Assembly: GCA_015494295.1 (NCBI GenBank)
Contig: WGBO01000064.1
Location: 1 to 34,376 of the forward strand
DNA from: Gammaproteobacteria bacterium
Lineage (GTDB): Bacteria; Pseudomonadota; Gammaproteobacteria; DSM-19610
Length of the DNA stretch: 34,376 bases
Reading direction: 5' to 3'
Part shown: positions 18,862-27,711 of the stretch, piece by piece
How positions within the stretch are numbered: the stretch's first letter is position 1
How the letters are laid out: every line of letters begins with the position of its first letter
The notes under the pieces: model-generated
Told to the model about the DNA's origin: nothing
What the model saw: the letters and a program-made list of their open reading frames with translations, nothing else
Databases searched by the model: none
Program-made: the position numbers and the translations under genes

Positions 18862-20165
18862 GCGTCGTCCACCACCCGGTATTCGGCGGAACGCGCGTGC
18901 GCCTCCAGGCCCTCGCCGCGCGCCAGCGTGGACGCGGTGCGCCCCAGTTCGTTGGCGCCCTGCGCCGAGCAATAGATGATGCTGGAACGCTTCTGGAAAT
19001 CATATACACCCAGCGGCGAGGAGAAACGCGCGGTGCGCGAGGTCGGCAACACATGGTTGGGACCCGCGCAATAGTCGCCGAGCGCCTCGGCCGTGTAGCG
19101 GCCCATGAAGATCGCGCCGGCGTGGCGAATGCGCGCGGCCATCGCCTGCGGATCCCCGACCGAAAGCTCCAGGTGTTCGGGCGCGATGTAGTTGGCGACG
19201 TCCACCGCCTCGTCCAGGTCGCGCACATGAATCAGCGCCCCGCGCCCCTGCAATGACTGGCGGATGATCGGCTCGCGCTGCATCTCGGGCAGCAGCCTGG
19301 CGATGCTGTCGGCGACGCGGTCGAGAAAATCGGCATCCGGACTGACCAGGATGGCCTGCGCGTCCTCGTCGTGCTCGGCCTGCGAGAACAGATCCATGGC
19401 GATCCAGTCGGGATCGGTGCCGCCGTCGCAGACCACCAGGATTTCCGACGGACCGGCAATCATGTCGATGCCGACCTGGCCAAACACCATGCCCTTGGCG
19501 GTGGCCACGTAGATATTGCCCGGCCCCACGATCTTGTCGACGCGCGGGATCGTTTCGGTGCCCCAGGCCAGCGCCGCCACGGCCTGCGCGCCGCCGATGG
19601 CGAATACCCGGTCGACGCCGGCCACCGCTGCCGCGGCCAGCACCAGTTCATTGACCGCGCCGTCCGGCGTCGGCACCACCATGATCAGTTCCCGCACACC
19701 GGCCACCTTGGCGGGTACCGCGTTCATCAACACCGACGAAGGGTACGCCGCCTTGCCGCCCGGCACGTACAGGCCGGCGCGGTCCAGCGGCGCCACCTGC
19801 TGCCCGAGCACCGTGCCGTCGTCCTCGGTATAGGACCAGGACGCCATCTTCTGGTGTTCGGCGTAGGCGCGCACCCGTGCCGCGGCACGCTCCAGCGCCT
19901 CGCGCTGGTCGGCGGGAACGCCGCCCAGGGCCTGTTCCAGGCGCTCGCGCGGAATCTCCAGCTCGGCCACGCTGGCAGCCTGCAGGCGGTCGAATTTCGC
20001 GGTGTATTCCAGCAGCGCGGCGTCGCCGCGCGCGCGGACGGCATCGAGGATTTCGCGCACCGTGCTTTCCACCGCCGCGTCGGCGGAGGCCTCCCAGGCC
20101 AGCACCTGGTCGAGCGCCGCGTAGAAATCCGGGGCGCTGCTGTCGAGTCGCGTGATGTCCACCAT
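18858..20165 (-). CDS. hisD: histidinol dehydrogenase
   Basis: HisD is a zinc, NAD-dependent enzyme that oxidises histidinol to histidine in two steps. The length is 435 residues, as usual. The family signature runs [16 protein letters not shown], and [12 protein letters not shown] carries zinc-ligand and catalytic region residues. The C-terminal [23 protein letters not shown] segment region is intact. It lies two bases after hisG and overlaps hisC, so the three are one translational unit. Confidence 0.97.
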   Translation of the reverse strand: MVDITRLDSSAPDFYAALDQVLAWEASADAAVESTVREILDAVRARGDAALLEYTAKFDRLQAASVAELEIPRERLEQALGGVPADQREALERAAARVRAYAEHQKMASWSYTEDDGTVLGQQVAPLDRAGLYVPGGKAAYPSSVLMNAVPAKVAGVRELIMVVPTPDGAVNELVLAAAAVAGVDRVFAIGGAQAVAALAWGTETIPRVDKIVGPGNIYVATAKGMVFGQVGIDMIAGPSEILVVCDGGTDPDWIAMDLFSQAEHDEDAQAILVSPDADFLDRVADSIARLLPEMQREPIIRQSLQGRGALIHVRDLDEAVDVANYIAPEHLELSVGDPQAMAARIRHAGAIFMGRYTAEALGDYCAGPNHVLPTSRTARFSSPLGVYDFQKRSSIIYCSAQGANELGRTASTLARGEGLEAHARSAEYRVVDDA

Positions 20166-20167
20166 GG

Positions 20168-20812
20168 TCAGGCCGCCTGCTGTTGCCGTACCGCTTCCGC
20201 GATGCGGTCGATGAAAGCCTGCACGCGCGCGTGCTTGCGCTTCATGGAGGCCTTGTTGACGACCAGCCGCGAGCTGATGTCAGCGATGTGGTCGAGCGGC
20301 TGCAGGCCGTTGGCGCGCAGCGTGTTGCCGGTATCGACCACATCCACGATCAGGTCCGACAGGCCCACCAGCGGCGCCAGTTCCATGGAACCGTACAGCT
20401 TGATGATTTCCACCTGCTGCCCCTGTTCGGCGAAGTAGGCGCGGGCGCTGTTCACGTACTTGCTGGCGATGCGCAGGCGGCGCGTCTGCGGCGTCCAGGG
20501 TTCGCGCCCGGCCACCATCAGCTTGCAGCAGGCAATGCGCAGGTCCAGCGGCTCATACAGACCGCCGCCCCCGTGTTCCATCAGCACGTCCTTGCCGGCC
20601 ACGCCGAGGTCGGCGGCGCCGTACTCGACATAGGTGGGCACGTCCGAGGCGCGGATGATCACCAGCTTCACGTCGTCCTGGTTGGTGTCCAGGATCAGCT
20701 TGCGGCTGGTCTCGGGGTCGTCGACCGGCTCGATGCCGGCGTGCGCCAGCAAGGGCAGGGTTTCCTTGAAAATGCGCCCCTTGGAAAGGGCAATCGTCAA
20801 TGTGTCGGACAT
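20168..20812 (-). CDS. hisG: ATP phosphoribosyltransferase, short catalytic form
   Basis: HisG joins ATP and PRPP, the first and committed step of histidine synthesis. The protein has 214 residues from the ATG at 20812 ([15 protein letters not shown]), so it is the short form (HisG-S) that lacks the C-terminal regulatory domain. The short form normally needs HisZ for activity and feedback control. The PRPP loop region [17 protein letters not shown] is intact. Upstream in-frame codons fall within ibaG and are rejected. It starts 37 bases after ibaG; murA, which usually sits here, is absent. No hisZ is in this window. Confidence 0.95.
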   Translation of the reverse strand: MSDTLTIALSKGRIFKETLPLLAHAGIEPVDDPETSRKLILDTNQDDVKLVIIRASDVPTYVEYGAADLGVAGKDVLMEHGGGGLYEPLDLRIACCKLMVAGREPWTPQTRRLRIASKYVNSARAYFAEQGQQVEIIKLYGSMELAPLVGLSDLIVDVVDTGNTLRANGLQPLDHIADISSRLVVNKASMKRKHARVQAFIDRIAEAVRQQQAA

Positions 20813-20849
20813 GAGTCGGGCCTGGATTGCGTGCCGGGAAAAGGCCGGG

Positions 20850-21086
20850 TCAGAGCTGTTTGCTCCAGTCTTCCGGGGTAAAGGTGCGGAACGACAGCGC
20901 ATGCACCGCGCCCTGCATGAGATCGCCCAGGGCGGCATACACCATCTGGTGCTGCTGCACCTTGCTCTTGCCCTCGAAATCGGGACTGACGATGGTCGCC
21001 TCGAAATGGTCGCCGTCGCCCTGCACCGTGACCTGCGCGGAGGGGATGCCGTCCTCGATAATCTTCTTCAGTTCGTCTGCCTGCAT
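20850..21086 (-). CDS. ibaG: BolA-family protein IbaG
   Basis: This is a small, 78-residue BolA/YrbA-type protein. BolA proteins partner with monothiol glutaredoxins in iron–sulfur cluster handling. The conserved helix and loop with histidines is visible ([18 protein letters not shown]) and the C-terminal strand is [16 protein letters not shown]. The cysteine found near the loop in some BolA proteins is absent. It lies 87 bases after mlaB, in the usual mla–ibaG order, with a possible own promoter (TATAGTATGAT at 21120–21130) and a palindrome in the leader. Confidence 0.93.
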   Translation of the reverse strand: MQADELKKIIEDGIPSAQVTVQGDGDHFEATIVSPDFEGKSKVQQHQMVYAALGDLMQGAVHALSFRTFTPEDWSKQL

Positions 21087-21102
21087 GATTTCGCTCGTTC
21101 TG

Positions 21103-21130
21103 CCAAATTTGGAAGGCGAATCATACTATA
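21103..21130 (-). promoter_or_regulatory. candidate ibaG–his promoter with CCAAATTTGG palindrome
   Basis: In the 87-base gap before ibaG the minus strand has two overlapping −10-like hexamers, TATAGT (21125–21130) and TATGAT (21120–21125). A perfect 10-base palindrome CCAAATTTGG (21103–21112) follows at about the expected transcription start. No good −35 is seen at 17 bases. The site could drive and control ibaG–hisGDC. Confidence 0.35.
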
Positions 21131-21173
21131 AGTCGGGCGGCTCCTCTCCCCCGGAAAGCCTGAGGGTAGCGGC

Positions 21174-21485
21174 TCAGTCGCCGTGCAGCGGCAGGATCCC
21201 TTCCAGACCGCTGACCCGGGCCATTTCCAGCATCTGCGGCGGGATATTGAAAAAGCGCAAGTGCGTGCCGCTGCGCTGGGCCTCGCGCAGCCATTCCACC
21301 AGCAGGGCCAGGCCGGCGCTGTCGGCGCGCCGCACGTGGGAGAGGTCGATATCCAGCGCGCTGCCCGCGGCGCAGCGCTCGCGGCAGGAACGCCACAGCG
21401 CCGGCACCGAGGCGAAGCTTAGTTCGCCGTGGACTTCCAGGCGCCCGTCGGCGCCCTCCCTCACGCTGGCCGCGGCGTCCGCCAT
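21174..21485 (-). CDS. mlaB: STAS-domain protein MlaB
   Basis: MlaB is the cytoplasmic STAS subunit that stabilises and activates the MlaFEDB phospholipid transporter by binding the ATPase MlaF. The 103-residue protein shows the STAS pattern: strand LEVHGELSFASVPALW, strand LDIDLSHVRRADSAGLALL, with the conserved DSAG at 55–58. The serine corresponds to the STAS Ser/Thr position. It starts two bases after mlaD. In E. coli and Pseudomonas mlaC lies between mlaD and mlaB; it is missing here. Confidence 0.9.
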   Translation of the reverse strand: MADAAASVREGADGRLEVHGELSFASVPALWRSCRERCAAGSALDIDLSHVRRADSAGLALLVEWLREAQRSGTHLRFFNIPPQMLEMARVSGLEGILPLHGD

Positions 21486-21487
21486 CG

Positions 21488-21958
21488 TTACTGGCCGCCC
21501 GCCTTGTCCATCACCAGCTTGCCGATCAGCTTCTCCAGCACGATCGCCGACTGGGTCAGACCCGCGTCGATCTCGGAACCGTCCACCAGGTATTCGTCCG
21601 AACCCCCGGATTCCAGGCCGATGTACTGCTCGCCGAGCAGTCCCGCGGTGTAGATCCCGGCCGAGGTATCGTCGGTGAAACGGTTGTAACGTTCATTGAT
21701 GCGCATGGTGACCACCGCCTCCTGGCGCTCGTTGTCGAAATCGACATTGGCGACACGCCCCACCACCACGCCGGCCGCCTTGACCGCGGAGCGCACCTTG
21801 AGGCCGCCGATGTTGTCGAAGCGGGCAATCAGCGTGTAGCTGCCCTCCTCGCGGAAACTGCTCAGGTTGCTGACCTGCATCGCCAGCACGAACAGTGCGG
21901 CGAGGCCGGCGGCGACGAACATTCCCACCAGCATTTCCATTGTCTTGGTTTGTTTCAT
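21488..21958 (-). CDS. mlaD: MCE-domain phospholipid transport protein MlaD
   Basis: MlaD is the inner-membrane-anchored, hexameric MCE ring of the Mla system; it contacts MlaC in the periplasm and MlaE in the membrane. It has 156 residues. A transmembrane helix spans about 9–28 (LVGMFVAAGLAALFVLAM). The MCE domain runs about 38–118 (YTLIARFDNIGGLKVRSAVKAAGVVVG) with the pore loop GLLGEQYIGLESGG. The C-terminal helical region ends KLVMDKAGGQ. It lies two bases after mlaE and two bases before mlaB. Confidence 0.95.
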   Translation of the reverse strand: MKQTKTMEMLVGMFVAAGLAALFVLAMQVSNLSSFREEGSYTLIARFDNIGGLKVRSAVKAAGVVVGRVANVDFDNERQEAVVTMRINERYNRFTDDTSAGIYTAGLLGEQYIGLESGGSDEYLVDGSEIDAGLTQSAIVLEKLIGKLVMDKAGGQ

Positions 21959-21960
21959 GC

Positions 21961-22743
21961 TCAGTTGTCTCCGAACATCAATGCGGTTAATACGAAATCC
22001 AGCGCCAGCACGGCGAAGGCGGAATGCACCACCGTGCGGGTGGTGGCGCGGCTGACGCCTTCCGAGGTCGGAATGGTGTCATAACCCTCGAACACGGCGA
22101 TCCAGGTGGTGACGAAACCGAACACCAGGCTCTTGATGACGCCGTTGAGCACGTCGTCGTGCAGGTCCACCTTGGCCTGCATCTGCGCCCAGTAAGCGCC
22201 CTCGTCCACTCCCAGCAGGCCGACGCCGACGAAATAGCCGCCCCAGATGCCGACGGCGCTGAAAATGGCGACCAGCAACGGCATGGAAACGAATCCGGCC
22301 AGGAAGCGCGGCGCAATCACCCGGTGCAGCGGGTCGACCGCCATCATCTCCATGCCGGACAACTGCTCGGTGGCCTTCATCAGGCCGATTTCGGCGGTCA
22401 GCGCGGAACCGGCGCGGCCGGCGAACAGCAGCGCGGTAACCACCGGCCCCAGTTCGCGCACCATGGACAGCGCCACCATGACCCCCAGCGACTCCTCGGC
22501 ACTGAAGTCCACCAGCGTGTTGTAGCCCTGCAACGCCAGTACCATGCCCACGAACAGGCCGGAAACGGCGATCAGCATCAGCGACAGCACACCGACGGAG
22601 AACAGTTGCGCCAGCAGCAGGCGCGGCCGCACCAGCACCGAGGGCAACCCCACCAGCGTCTTCCACAGGAACAGGTGGCCGCGCCCCAGCTTTTCGAATA
22701 GTTGTATCCAGCCGGCGCCCAGCCGGCGTATCCAGTCCAGCAT
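21961..22743 (-). CDS. mlaE: Mla ABC transporter permease MlaE
   Basis: MlaE is the integral-membrane permease of the MlaFEDB phospholipid ABC transporter. From the ATG at 22743 it has 260 residues. The family signature [24 protein letters not shown] region carries the coupling segment to MlaF. Five to six hydrophobic helices can be seen, including [23 protein letters not shown] and [17 protein letters not shown]. An open frame 36 codons further upstream lies in mlaF and is rejected. The start is two bases after the mlaF stop. Confidence 0.95.
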   Translation of the reverse strand: MLDWIRRLGAGWIQLFEKLGRGHLFLWKTLVGLPSVLVRPRLLLAQLFSVGVLSLMLIAVSGLFVGMVLALQGYNTLVDFSAEESLGVMVALSMVRELGPVVTALLFAGRAGSALTAEIGLMKATEQLSGMEMMAVDPLHRVIAPRFLAGFVSMPLLVAIFSAVGIWGGYFVGVGLLGVDEGAYWAQMQAKVDLHDDVLNGVIKSLVFGFVTTWIAVFEGYDTIPTSEGVSRATTRTVVHSAFAVLALDFVLTALMFGDN

Positions 22744-22745
22744 GC

Positions 22746-23579
22746 TCAGTCGCCCCCCCCGCCACGCAGCAGGTCTTCGCGATAGTCCGGCGCCGGATAG
22801 TGAAACGGCACCGGGCCGTCGGGCAGGCCCTGCATGAACTGGCGCACCCATTCGGAATCGGTGTTGCGGAGTTGCTCCGGCGTGCCGCGGCCCACGACCT
22901 TGCCGCGCGAGATGACGTAGATATAGTCGGAAATGGCCGCCGTCTCCTGCACGTCGTGCGACACGATGATGCTGGTCAGGCCCAGCGCGTCGTTGAGCAG
23001 GCGGATCAACTGCACCAGCGCCCCCATGGAAATCGGGTCCTGCCCGGTAAACGGCTCGTCGTACATGATCATCATCGGGTCCAGCGCAATGGCGCGCGCC
23101 AGCGCCACGCGCCGCGCCATGCCGCCGGACAGCTCGCTGGGCATCAGCTTGCGCGCACCGCGCAATCCCACGGCCTGCAACTTCATCAGCACCAGGTCGC
23201 GGATCATCGACTCCGGCAGCTCCGTGTGCTCGCGCAGCGGGAAAGCGACATTGTCGTACACGCTGAGGTCGGTGAGCAGCGCCCCGGACTGGAACAGCAT
23301 CCCCATGCGCTTGCGCAAACGGTACAGACCGGCCCGGCCCAGCGCCGGCACTTCCTCGCCGTCCACCTGCACACTGCCCCGGTCCGGGTACAACTGGCCG
23401 CCGATCAGGCGCAACAGGGTGGTCTTGCCGGTACCGCTCGGCCCCATGATGGCGGTCACGCCGCCACGCGGAATATCCAGGTCGACGCCATCGAAGATGA
23501 CACGCTCGCCGCGCGAGAAGTGCAAGTCGCGTATGCGCACCAGCGTGTCGGATTGTAAGGATTCGGCCGCGTCCACCAT
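22746..23579 (-). CDS. mlaF: Mla ABC transporter ATPase MlaF
   Basis: MlaF is the ATPase that powers phospholipid movement between inner and outer membrane and so keeps the outer leaflet asymmetric. The protein has 277 residues from the ATG at 23579. Walker A is GPSGTGKTT (46–54), the ABC signature is [16 protein letters not shown] and Walker B is MIMYDEPF. A long C-terminal tail, which in this family reaches across to the partner subunit, is present. It is the first gene of mlaFED-B; a perfect TATAAT −10 lies at 23616–23621. Nearest alternative names are Ttg2A and YrbF. Confidence 0.96.
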   Translation of the reverse strand: MVDAAESLQSDTLVRIRDLHFSRGERVIFDGVDLDIPRGGVTAIMGPSGTGKTTLLRLIGGQLYPDRGSVQVDGEEVPALGRAGLYRLRKRMGMLFQSGALLTDLSVYDNVAFPLREHTELPESMIRDLVLMKLQAVGLRGARKLMPSELSGGMARRVALARAIALDPMMIMYDEPFTGQDPISMGALVQLIRLLNDALGLTSIIVSHDVQETAAISDYIYVISRGKVVGRGTPEQLRNTDSEWVRQFMQGLPDGPVPFHYPAPDYREDLLRGGGGD

Positions 23580-23615
23580 TGTTCCTGTCGATTCTGTCCT
23601 TGTGGTCTGGCCGGC

Positions 23616-23621
23616 ATTATA
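23616..23621 (-). promoter_or_regulatory. −10 TATAAT of the probable mlaF promoter
   Basis: On the minus strand TATAAT occurs as a perfect −10 element, 37 bases before the mlaF ATG. The −35 position (17 bases away) reads CGGGAC and is poor, so the promoter may be weak or need an activator. Its spacer lies within a terminator hairpin of the gene upstream. Confidence 0.5.
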
Positions 23622-23627
23622 CGGAAA

Positions 23628-23650
23628 CGGGCGCGAGAGTCCCGCGCCCG
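23628..23650 (-). terminator. hairpin between the zinc-ribbon gene and mlaF
   Basis: CGGGCGCG (23628–23635) and CGCGCCCG (23643–23650) form a perfect 8-bp stem with a 7-base loop. On the minus strand it is followed by only TTT, so termination would be partial. It lies 15 bases beyond the stop of the 60-residue gene and overlaps the mlaF promoter spacer. Confidence 0.5.
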
Positions 23651-23665
23651 CAACGCGCACACGAA

Positions 23666-23848
23666 TCAGGCCGAGTCGGTCTTCTCGCGCCCGCAGCGCT
23701 CACAGCGGTAACAGATCACCAGCCGTCCCCGCTTGACGTCAAACGGCTTGTCGACCGGCTTCCACTTGTGGAACCCCCGCCGGCACAGGGTATTGCCGCT
23801 GTGCTTGCGGCCCGGCTTCGGACGCCGGAATGTGACGATATCTCCCAT
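23666..23848 (-). CDS. small basic zinc-ribbon protein, function unknown
   Basis: This 60-residue basic protein carries likely metal ligands C22 and H27 (CRRGFHKW) and C49/C52 (CERC), plus C46, fitting a small zinc ribbon or knuckle. The phrase FDVKRGRLVICYRCERCGRE resembles short conserved hypothetical proteins known from gammaproteobacterial genomes, by memory only. A strong GGGAGG ribosome site precedes the ATG at 23848, which supports real expression. It is upstream of mlaF on the same strand and divergent from yrbG. No signal peptide or membrane span is present. It may be an RNA- or DNA-binding or metal-storage protein; I cannot assign a role. Confidence 0.8.
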   Translation of the reverse strand: MGDIVTFRRPKPGRKHSGNTLCRRGFHKWKPVDKPFDVKRGRLVICYRCERCGREKTDSA

Positions 23849-23874
23849 ATTGTGCCTCCCGGTACGAACCGGAT

Positions 23875-23903
23875 TTGTCCCCGTCGGTGCTAATCCCTAC
23901 TAT
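23875..23903 (+). promoter_or_regulatory. candidate sigma-70 promoter of yrbG
   Basis: TTGTCC (23875–23880) and TACTAT (23898–23903) lie 17 bases apart, each with four of six consensus bases. Transcription would start about 3 bases before the yrbG ATG (23913), giving an almost leaderless message, which fits the absence of a ribosome site before that ATG. The divergent region with the zinc-ribbon gene is only 64 bases. Confidence 0.35.
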
Positions 23904-23912
23904 ACGCCACCT

Positions 23913-24881
23913 ATGTTGATGCAGCTTATTGCCGTGCTGGCCGGATTCACCTTTCTGGTATGGGGCGCCGAACGATTCGTGATGGGCGCCGCCGCGACCG
24001 CGCGCGGCCTCGGCGTGTCGCCGTTGCTGATCGGCCTGACCATCGTCGGCTTCGGCACCTCCGCCCCCGAAATCCTGGTGTCCATCATGGCCTCGCTGAA
24101 CGACAACCCGGGCATGGCGGTGGGCAACGCCATCGGCTCCAACATCACCAACGTGGCCCTGATCCTGGGCGCCACCGCGCTGCTGGTGCCGCTGTCGGTG
24201 CATTCCGGCACCGTGCGCCGCGAATTGCCCATCCTGCTCGGCACCACCGCCGTGGCCTGGCTGCTGCTGTCCGACAGCCATCTGGGCTTCGGCGACGGCA
24301 TGATCCTGCTCGCCGGCCTGGCGCTGATGCTCGGCTGGGTCATCTGGCTGGGCCTGCACTCGCGCGACAAGGACCCGATCGTGGCCGAATACGAGGCGGA
24401 AATCCCCACCGACATGCCGCTGCGGCGCTCCCTGTTCTGGCTGCTGGTCGGCATCGTGGTGCTGATCGGCAGTTCGCGCCTGCTGGTATGGGGCGCGGTG
24501 GGCATCGCCGAGGCCTTCGGCGTCAGCGATCTGGTCATCGGCCTCACCATCGTGGCGCTGGGCACCAGCCTGCCGGAACTGGCGGCCTCCATCGCCAGCG
24601 CCATGAAGAACGAACCGGACATCGCCATCGGCAACGTCATCGGCTCCAACATGTTCAACCTGCTGGCGGTACTCGGAATTCCCGGCCTGCTGCGACCGGA
24701 CCGCATCGACCCGGAGGTGCTGTCGCGCGATATGCCGGTAATGGTCGGCCTGACCCTGGCGCTGCTGGCGATGGCCTGGGGGCTGCGCGGAGAGGGGCGC
24801 ATCAACCGCCTGGAAGGCGCCGTGCTGCTGGGCTGCTATGTCGGCTACCAGAGCCTGTTATACTTCACTGCCGTTCACTGA
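23913..24881 (+). CDS. yrbG: inner-membrane Ca2+/Na+ : H+ antiporter family protein
   Basis: This is a 322-residue member of the CaCA (calcium:cation antiporter) family, orthologue of E. coli YrbG. It has about ten membrane helices in two inverted halves. Each half carries the alpha-repeat signature: GFGTSAPEILVS with GNAIGSNITN in the first, and ALGTSLPELAAS with GNVIGSNMFN in the second. The acidic ion-binding glutamates of APE and LPE are present. The ATG at 23913 (or the one two codons on) is preferred to longer frames that read through the upstream divergent region. It leads the yrbG–kdsD–kdsC–lptA unit. Transported ion is inferred from the family. Confidence 0.92.
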   Translation: MLMQLIAVLAGFTFLVWGAERFVMGAAATARGLGVSPLLIGLTIVGFGTSAPEILVSIMASLNDNPGMAVGNAIGSNITNVALILGATALLVPLSVHSGTVRRELPILLGTTAVAWLLLSDSHLGFGDGMILLAGLALMLGWVIWLGLHSRDKDPIVAEYEAEIPTDMPLRRSLFWLLVGIVVLIGSSRLLVWGAVGIAEAFGVSDLVIGLTIVALGTSLPELAASIASAMKNEPDIAIGNVIGSNMFNLLAVLGIPGLLRPDRIDPEVLSRDMPVMVGLTLALLAMAWGLRGEGRINRLEGAVLLGCYVGYQSLLYFTAVH

Positions 24882-24911
24882 GTGGACCGCAACGCAACAG
24901 CAACGATTCCC

Positions 24912-25883
24912 ATGACCGACGCGACACTGAAAAAACTGGGCCTGGCGGTACTCGAGACCGAGGCATCCGCCATCGAGGCGCTGAAACCACGCATCGACGA
25001 CGACTTCGTGCGCGCCTGCCACTACATGCTGGAGTGCGAAGGCCGGGTGGTCGTCATCGGCATGGGCAAGTCCGGCCACATCGGCAGCAAGATCGCCGCC
25101 ACCCTGGCCAGTACCGGCACCCCGGCGTTCTTCGTCCACCCTGGCGAGGCCAGCCACGGCGACCTCGGCATGATCACCGCCCGGGACGTGGTCATCGCGC
25201 TGTCCAATTCCGGTTCCACCGAGGAAATCCTCACCATCCTGCCGATCATCAAGCGCCTCGGCGTGCCGCTGATCTCGCTCACCGGCAACCCGGCGTCGCC
25301 GCTGGCGCAGGCCGCCAGCGTCAACCTCGACGTCAGCGTGGAGAAGGAAGCCTGTCCGCTGGACCTGGCGCCAACCGCCAGCACTACCGCGGCGCTGGCG
25401 ATGGGTGACGCGCTCGCCATCTCGCTGCTGGAAGTGCGCGGTTTCACCGCCGACGACTTCGCCCGCTCGCACCCGGGCGGCAAGCTGGGCCGCCGCCTGC
25501 TGCTGCTGATCGACGACCTGATTCATACCGGCGAGCGCGTGCCGCGGGTGCCGACCGGCACGCTGATCTGCGACGCCCTGCTGGAGATGACCCGGAAGGG
25601 CCTCGGCGCCACCGCGGTGGTGGACGGCGACAACCAGGTACAGGGCATCTTCACCGACGGCGACCTGCGCCGCGCCCTGGACAATGACGTGGACCTGCAC
25701 AAGACCGCCATCGACGACGTGATGACCCGCGACTGCACCCTGATCTCGCCCGGCCTGCTCGCCGCCGAGGCCCTGAAGATCATGGAAGACGGCAAGTTCA
25801 ACGCCCTGCTGGTGGTGGACGACGAGCGCAAACTGATTGGCGCCCTCAATATGCACGACCTGCTGCGCGCCGGCGTGGTATAG
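24912..25883 (+). CDS. kdsD: D-arabinose 5-phosphate isomerase
   Basis: KdsD converts ribulose 5-phosphate to arabinose 5-phosphate, the first step toward the LPS sugar KDO. It has 323 residues. The SIS sugar-isomerase domain (about 30–180) shows VVVIGMGKSGHIGSKIAATLASTG and ALSNSGSTEE. Two CBS domains follow (about 205–320), with GIFTDGDLRRAL and VVDDERKLIGALNMHDLL. The lysine and histidine of the active site (GKSGH and SHGDLG) are present. An upstream GTG at 24882 directly abuts the yrbG stop and is a weaker start choice. It precedes kdsC by 11 bases. Confidence 0.95.
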   Translation: MTDATLKKLGLAVLETEASAIEALKPRIDDDFVRACHYMLECEGRVVVIGMGKSGHIGSKIAATLASTGTPAFFVHPGEASHGDLGMITARDVVIALSNSGSTEEILTILPIIKRLGVPLISLTGNPASPLAQAASVNLDVSVEKEACPLDLAPTASTTAALAMGDALAISLLEVRGFTADDFARSHPGGKLGRRLLLLIDDLIHTGERVPRVPTGTLICDALLEMTRKGLGATAVVDGDNQVQGIFTDGDLRRALDNDVDLHKTAIDDVMTRDCTLISPGLLAAEALKIMEDGKFNALLVVDDERKLIGALNMHDLLRAGVV

Positions 25884-25894
25884 GCAGACACACC

Positions 25895-26422
25895 ATGAAA
25901 GACATACTCGAAAAAGCCGCCGCCATCGAACTGCTGATCTTTGACGTGGACGGTGTACTCACCGACGGCAGCCTGTTTCTGGGCGACGACGGCGAGGAAT
26001 ACAAGGCCTTCAACTCCCAGGACGGGCACGGCATCAAGATGCTGCAGAAGCACGGCGTGCGCTGCGCCATCATCACCGGCCGCACCTCGCGCGTGGTCGA
26101 GCACCGTATCCGCAATCTCGGCATCGACCCGGAGCTGGTTTGGCAGGGACAGCACGACAAGCTGCAGGGCTTCGCCGAGCTGCTGGAACAAACCGGGCTG
26201 GACGCCCGCCAGGTCGCCTACGTCGGCGACGACGTGGTCGACCTGCCGGTGATGCGCAAGGTGGGGCTGGCGATCGCCGTGCAGGATGCCCACCCTTTCG
26301 TGCTCAGGCACTGCCACTGGCAGACACCCCGCCCCGGCGGCCGCGGCGCCGCCCGCGACACCTGCGAAATGCTGCTGGAAGCCCGCGGCGTATTGCAGCA
26401 GGAACTGGAAAGCTACCTGTAA
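25895..26422 (+). CDS. kdsC: 3-deoxy-manno-octulosonate-8-phosphatase
   Basis: KdsC dephosphorylates KDO 8-phosphate to KDO, a haloacid dehalogenase-type step in LPS core synthesis. It has 175 residues. The HAD motif is FDVDGVLTDG, with nucleophile D17 and acid D19. Motif II is IITGRTS and the loop VGDDVVDLPVM carries the metal-binding aspartates. The C-terminal GGRGAARDTCEMLL tail is typical of KdsC and contributes to the tetramer active site. It directly precedes lptA by 18 bases; lptC, normally here, is absent. Confidence 0.96.
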   Translation: MKDILEKAAAIELLIFDVDGVLTDGSLFLGDDGEEYKAFNSQDGHGIKMLQKHGVRCAIITGRTSRVVEHRIRNLGIDPELVWQGQHDKLQGFAELLEQTGLDARQVAYVGDDVVDLPVMRKVGLAIAVQDAHPFVLRHCHWQTPRPGGRGAARDTCEMLLEARGVLQQELESYL

Positions 26423-26440
26423 ACCCAGTACCGTAGACGC

Positions 26441-26955
26441 ATGATCCGTCCCGCACATCTCGTCCTGCTCGCCGCGCTCCTGTCGCCGGCCTGGTGTCAC
26501 GCGCTGTCCAGCGACCGCGACCAGCCGATGATGATCGAGGCCGACCGCGTGGAGCTCGACGACAGCCGCGGGGTCAGCGTGTATACCGGTAACGTCCGGG
26601 TCACCCAGGGCACGCTGGTACTGACCGGCGACCGCATGGTGGTGTACAACAAGGGCGACGAGATCGAAAAGGTGCTGATGGACGGCAAACCCGCCACCTA
26701 CAAGCAGCGCCCGGACGGCAAGGATCACGACGTGCACGCAAAGTCCCGGCGCATGGAGTACTACACCAACCCGGAACGCATCATCCTGCTGGAACAGGCG
26801 GAGGTGGATCAGGCCGGGGACGTGCTGCGCAGCGAGCGCATCGTCTATGACGTGGTCAGGGATCAGGTAAACGCCGGCACCGACCAGCCCGACGAACGCG
26901 TCATCATCACCATCCACCCCAAACCGAAAAAAGACGACAAGGCCACGCCTGCGCC

Positions 26956-26959
<4 letters not shown>
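26441..26959 (+). CDS. lptA: LPS transport periplasmic protein LptA
   Basis: LptA forms the periplasmic bridge that carries LPS from the LptBFGC complex to LptD. The 172-residue protein has a signal peptide (1–22, cleavage around HALS). The OstA beta-jellyroll domain runs about 28–145, with [21 protein letters not shown] and [19 protein letters not shown]. The charged C-terminus ends [12 protein letters not shown]. It overlaps lptB as ATGA. With lptC missing it follows kdsC directly. The signal peptide and length argue for a true LptA, not an LptC: LptC has a retained membrane anchor. Confidence 0.94.
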
Positions 26960-27681
<722 letters not shown>

Positions 27682-27711
27682 CGCGGAAAAAAAATGCTCC
27701 GCCCCCTCCTA

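Noticed and set aside
25523..26917. Long minus-strand open frame opposite kdsD, kdsC and lptA
   Set aside because: It is antisense to three well-supported genes and has low-complexity His/Val/Gln content.
27683..27704. A-rich run with GCGGA/TCCGC arms after lptB as a terminator
   Set aside because: The A-run is in the loop rather than a T-run after the stem on the plus strand, so it would not terminate lptB transcripts.
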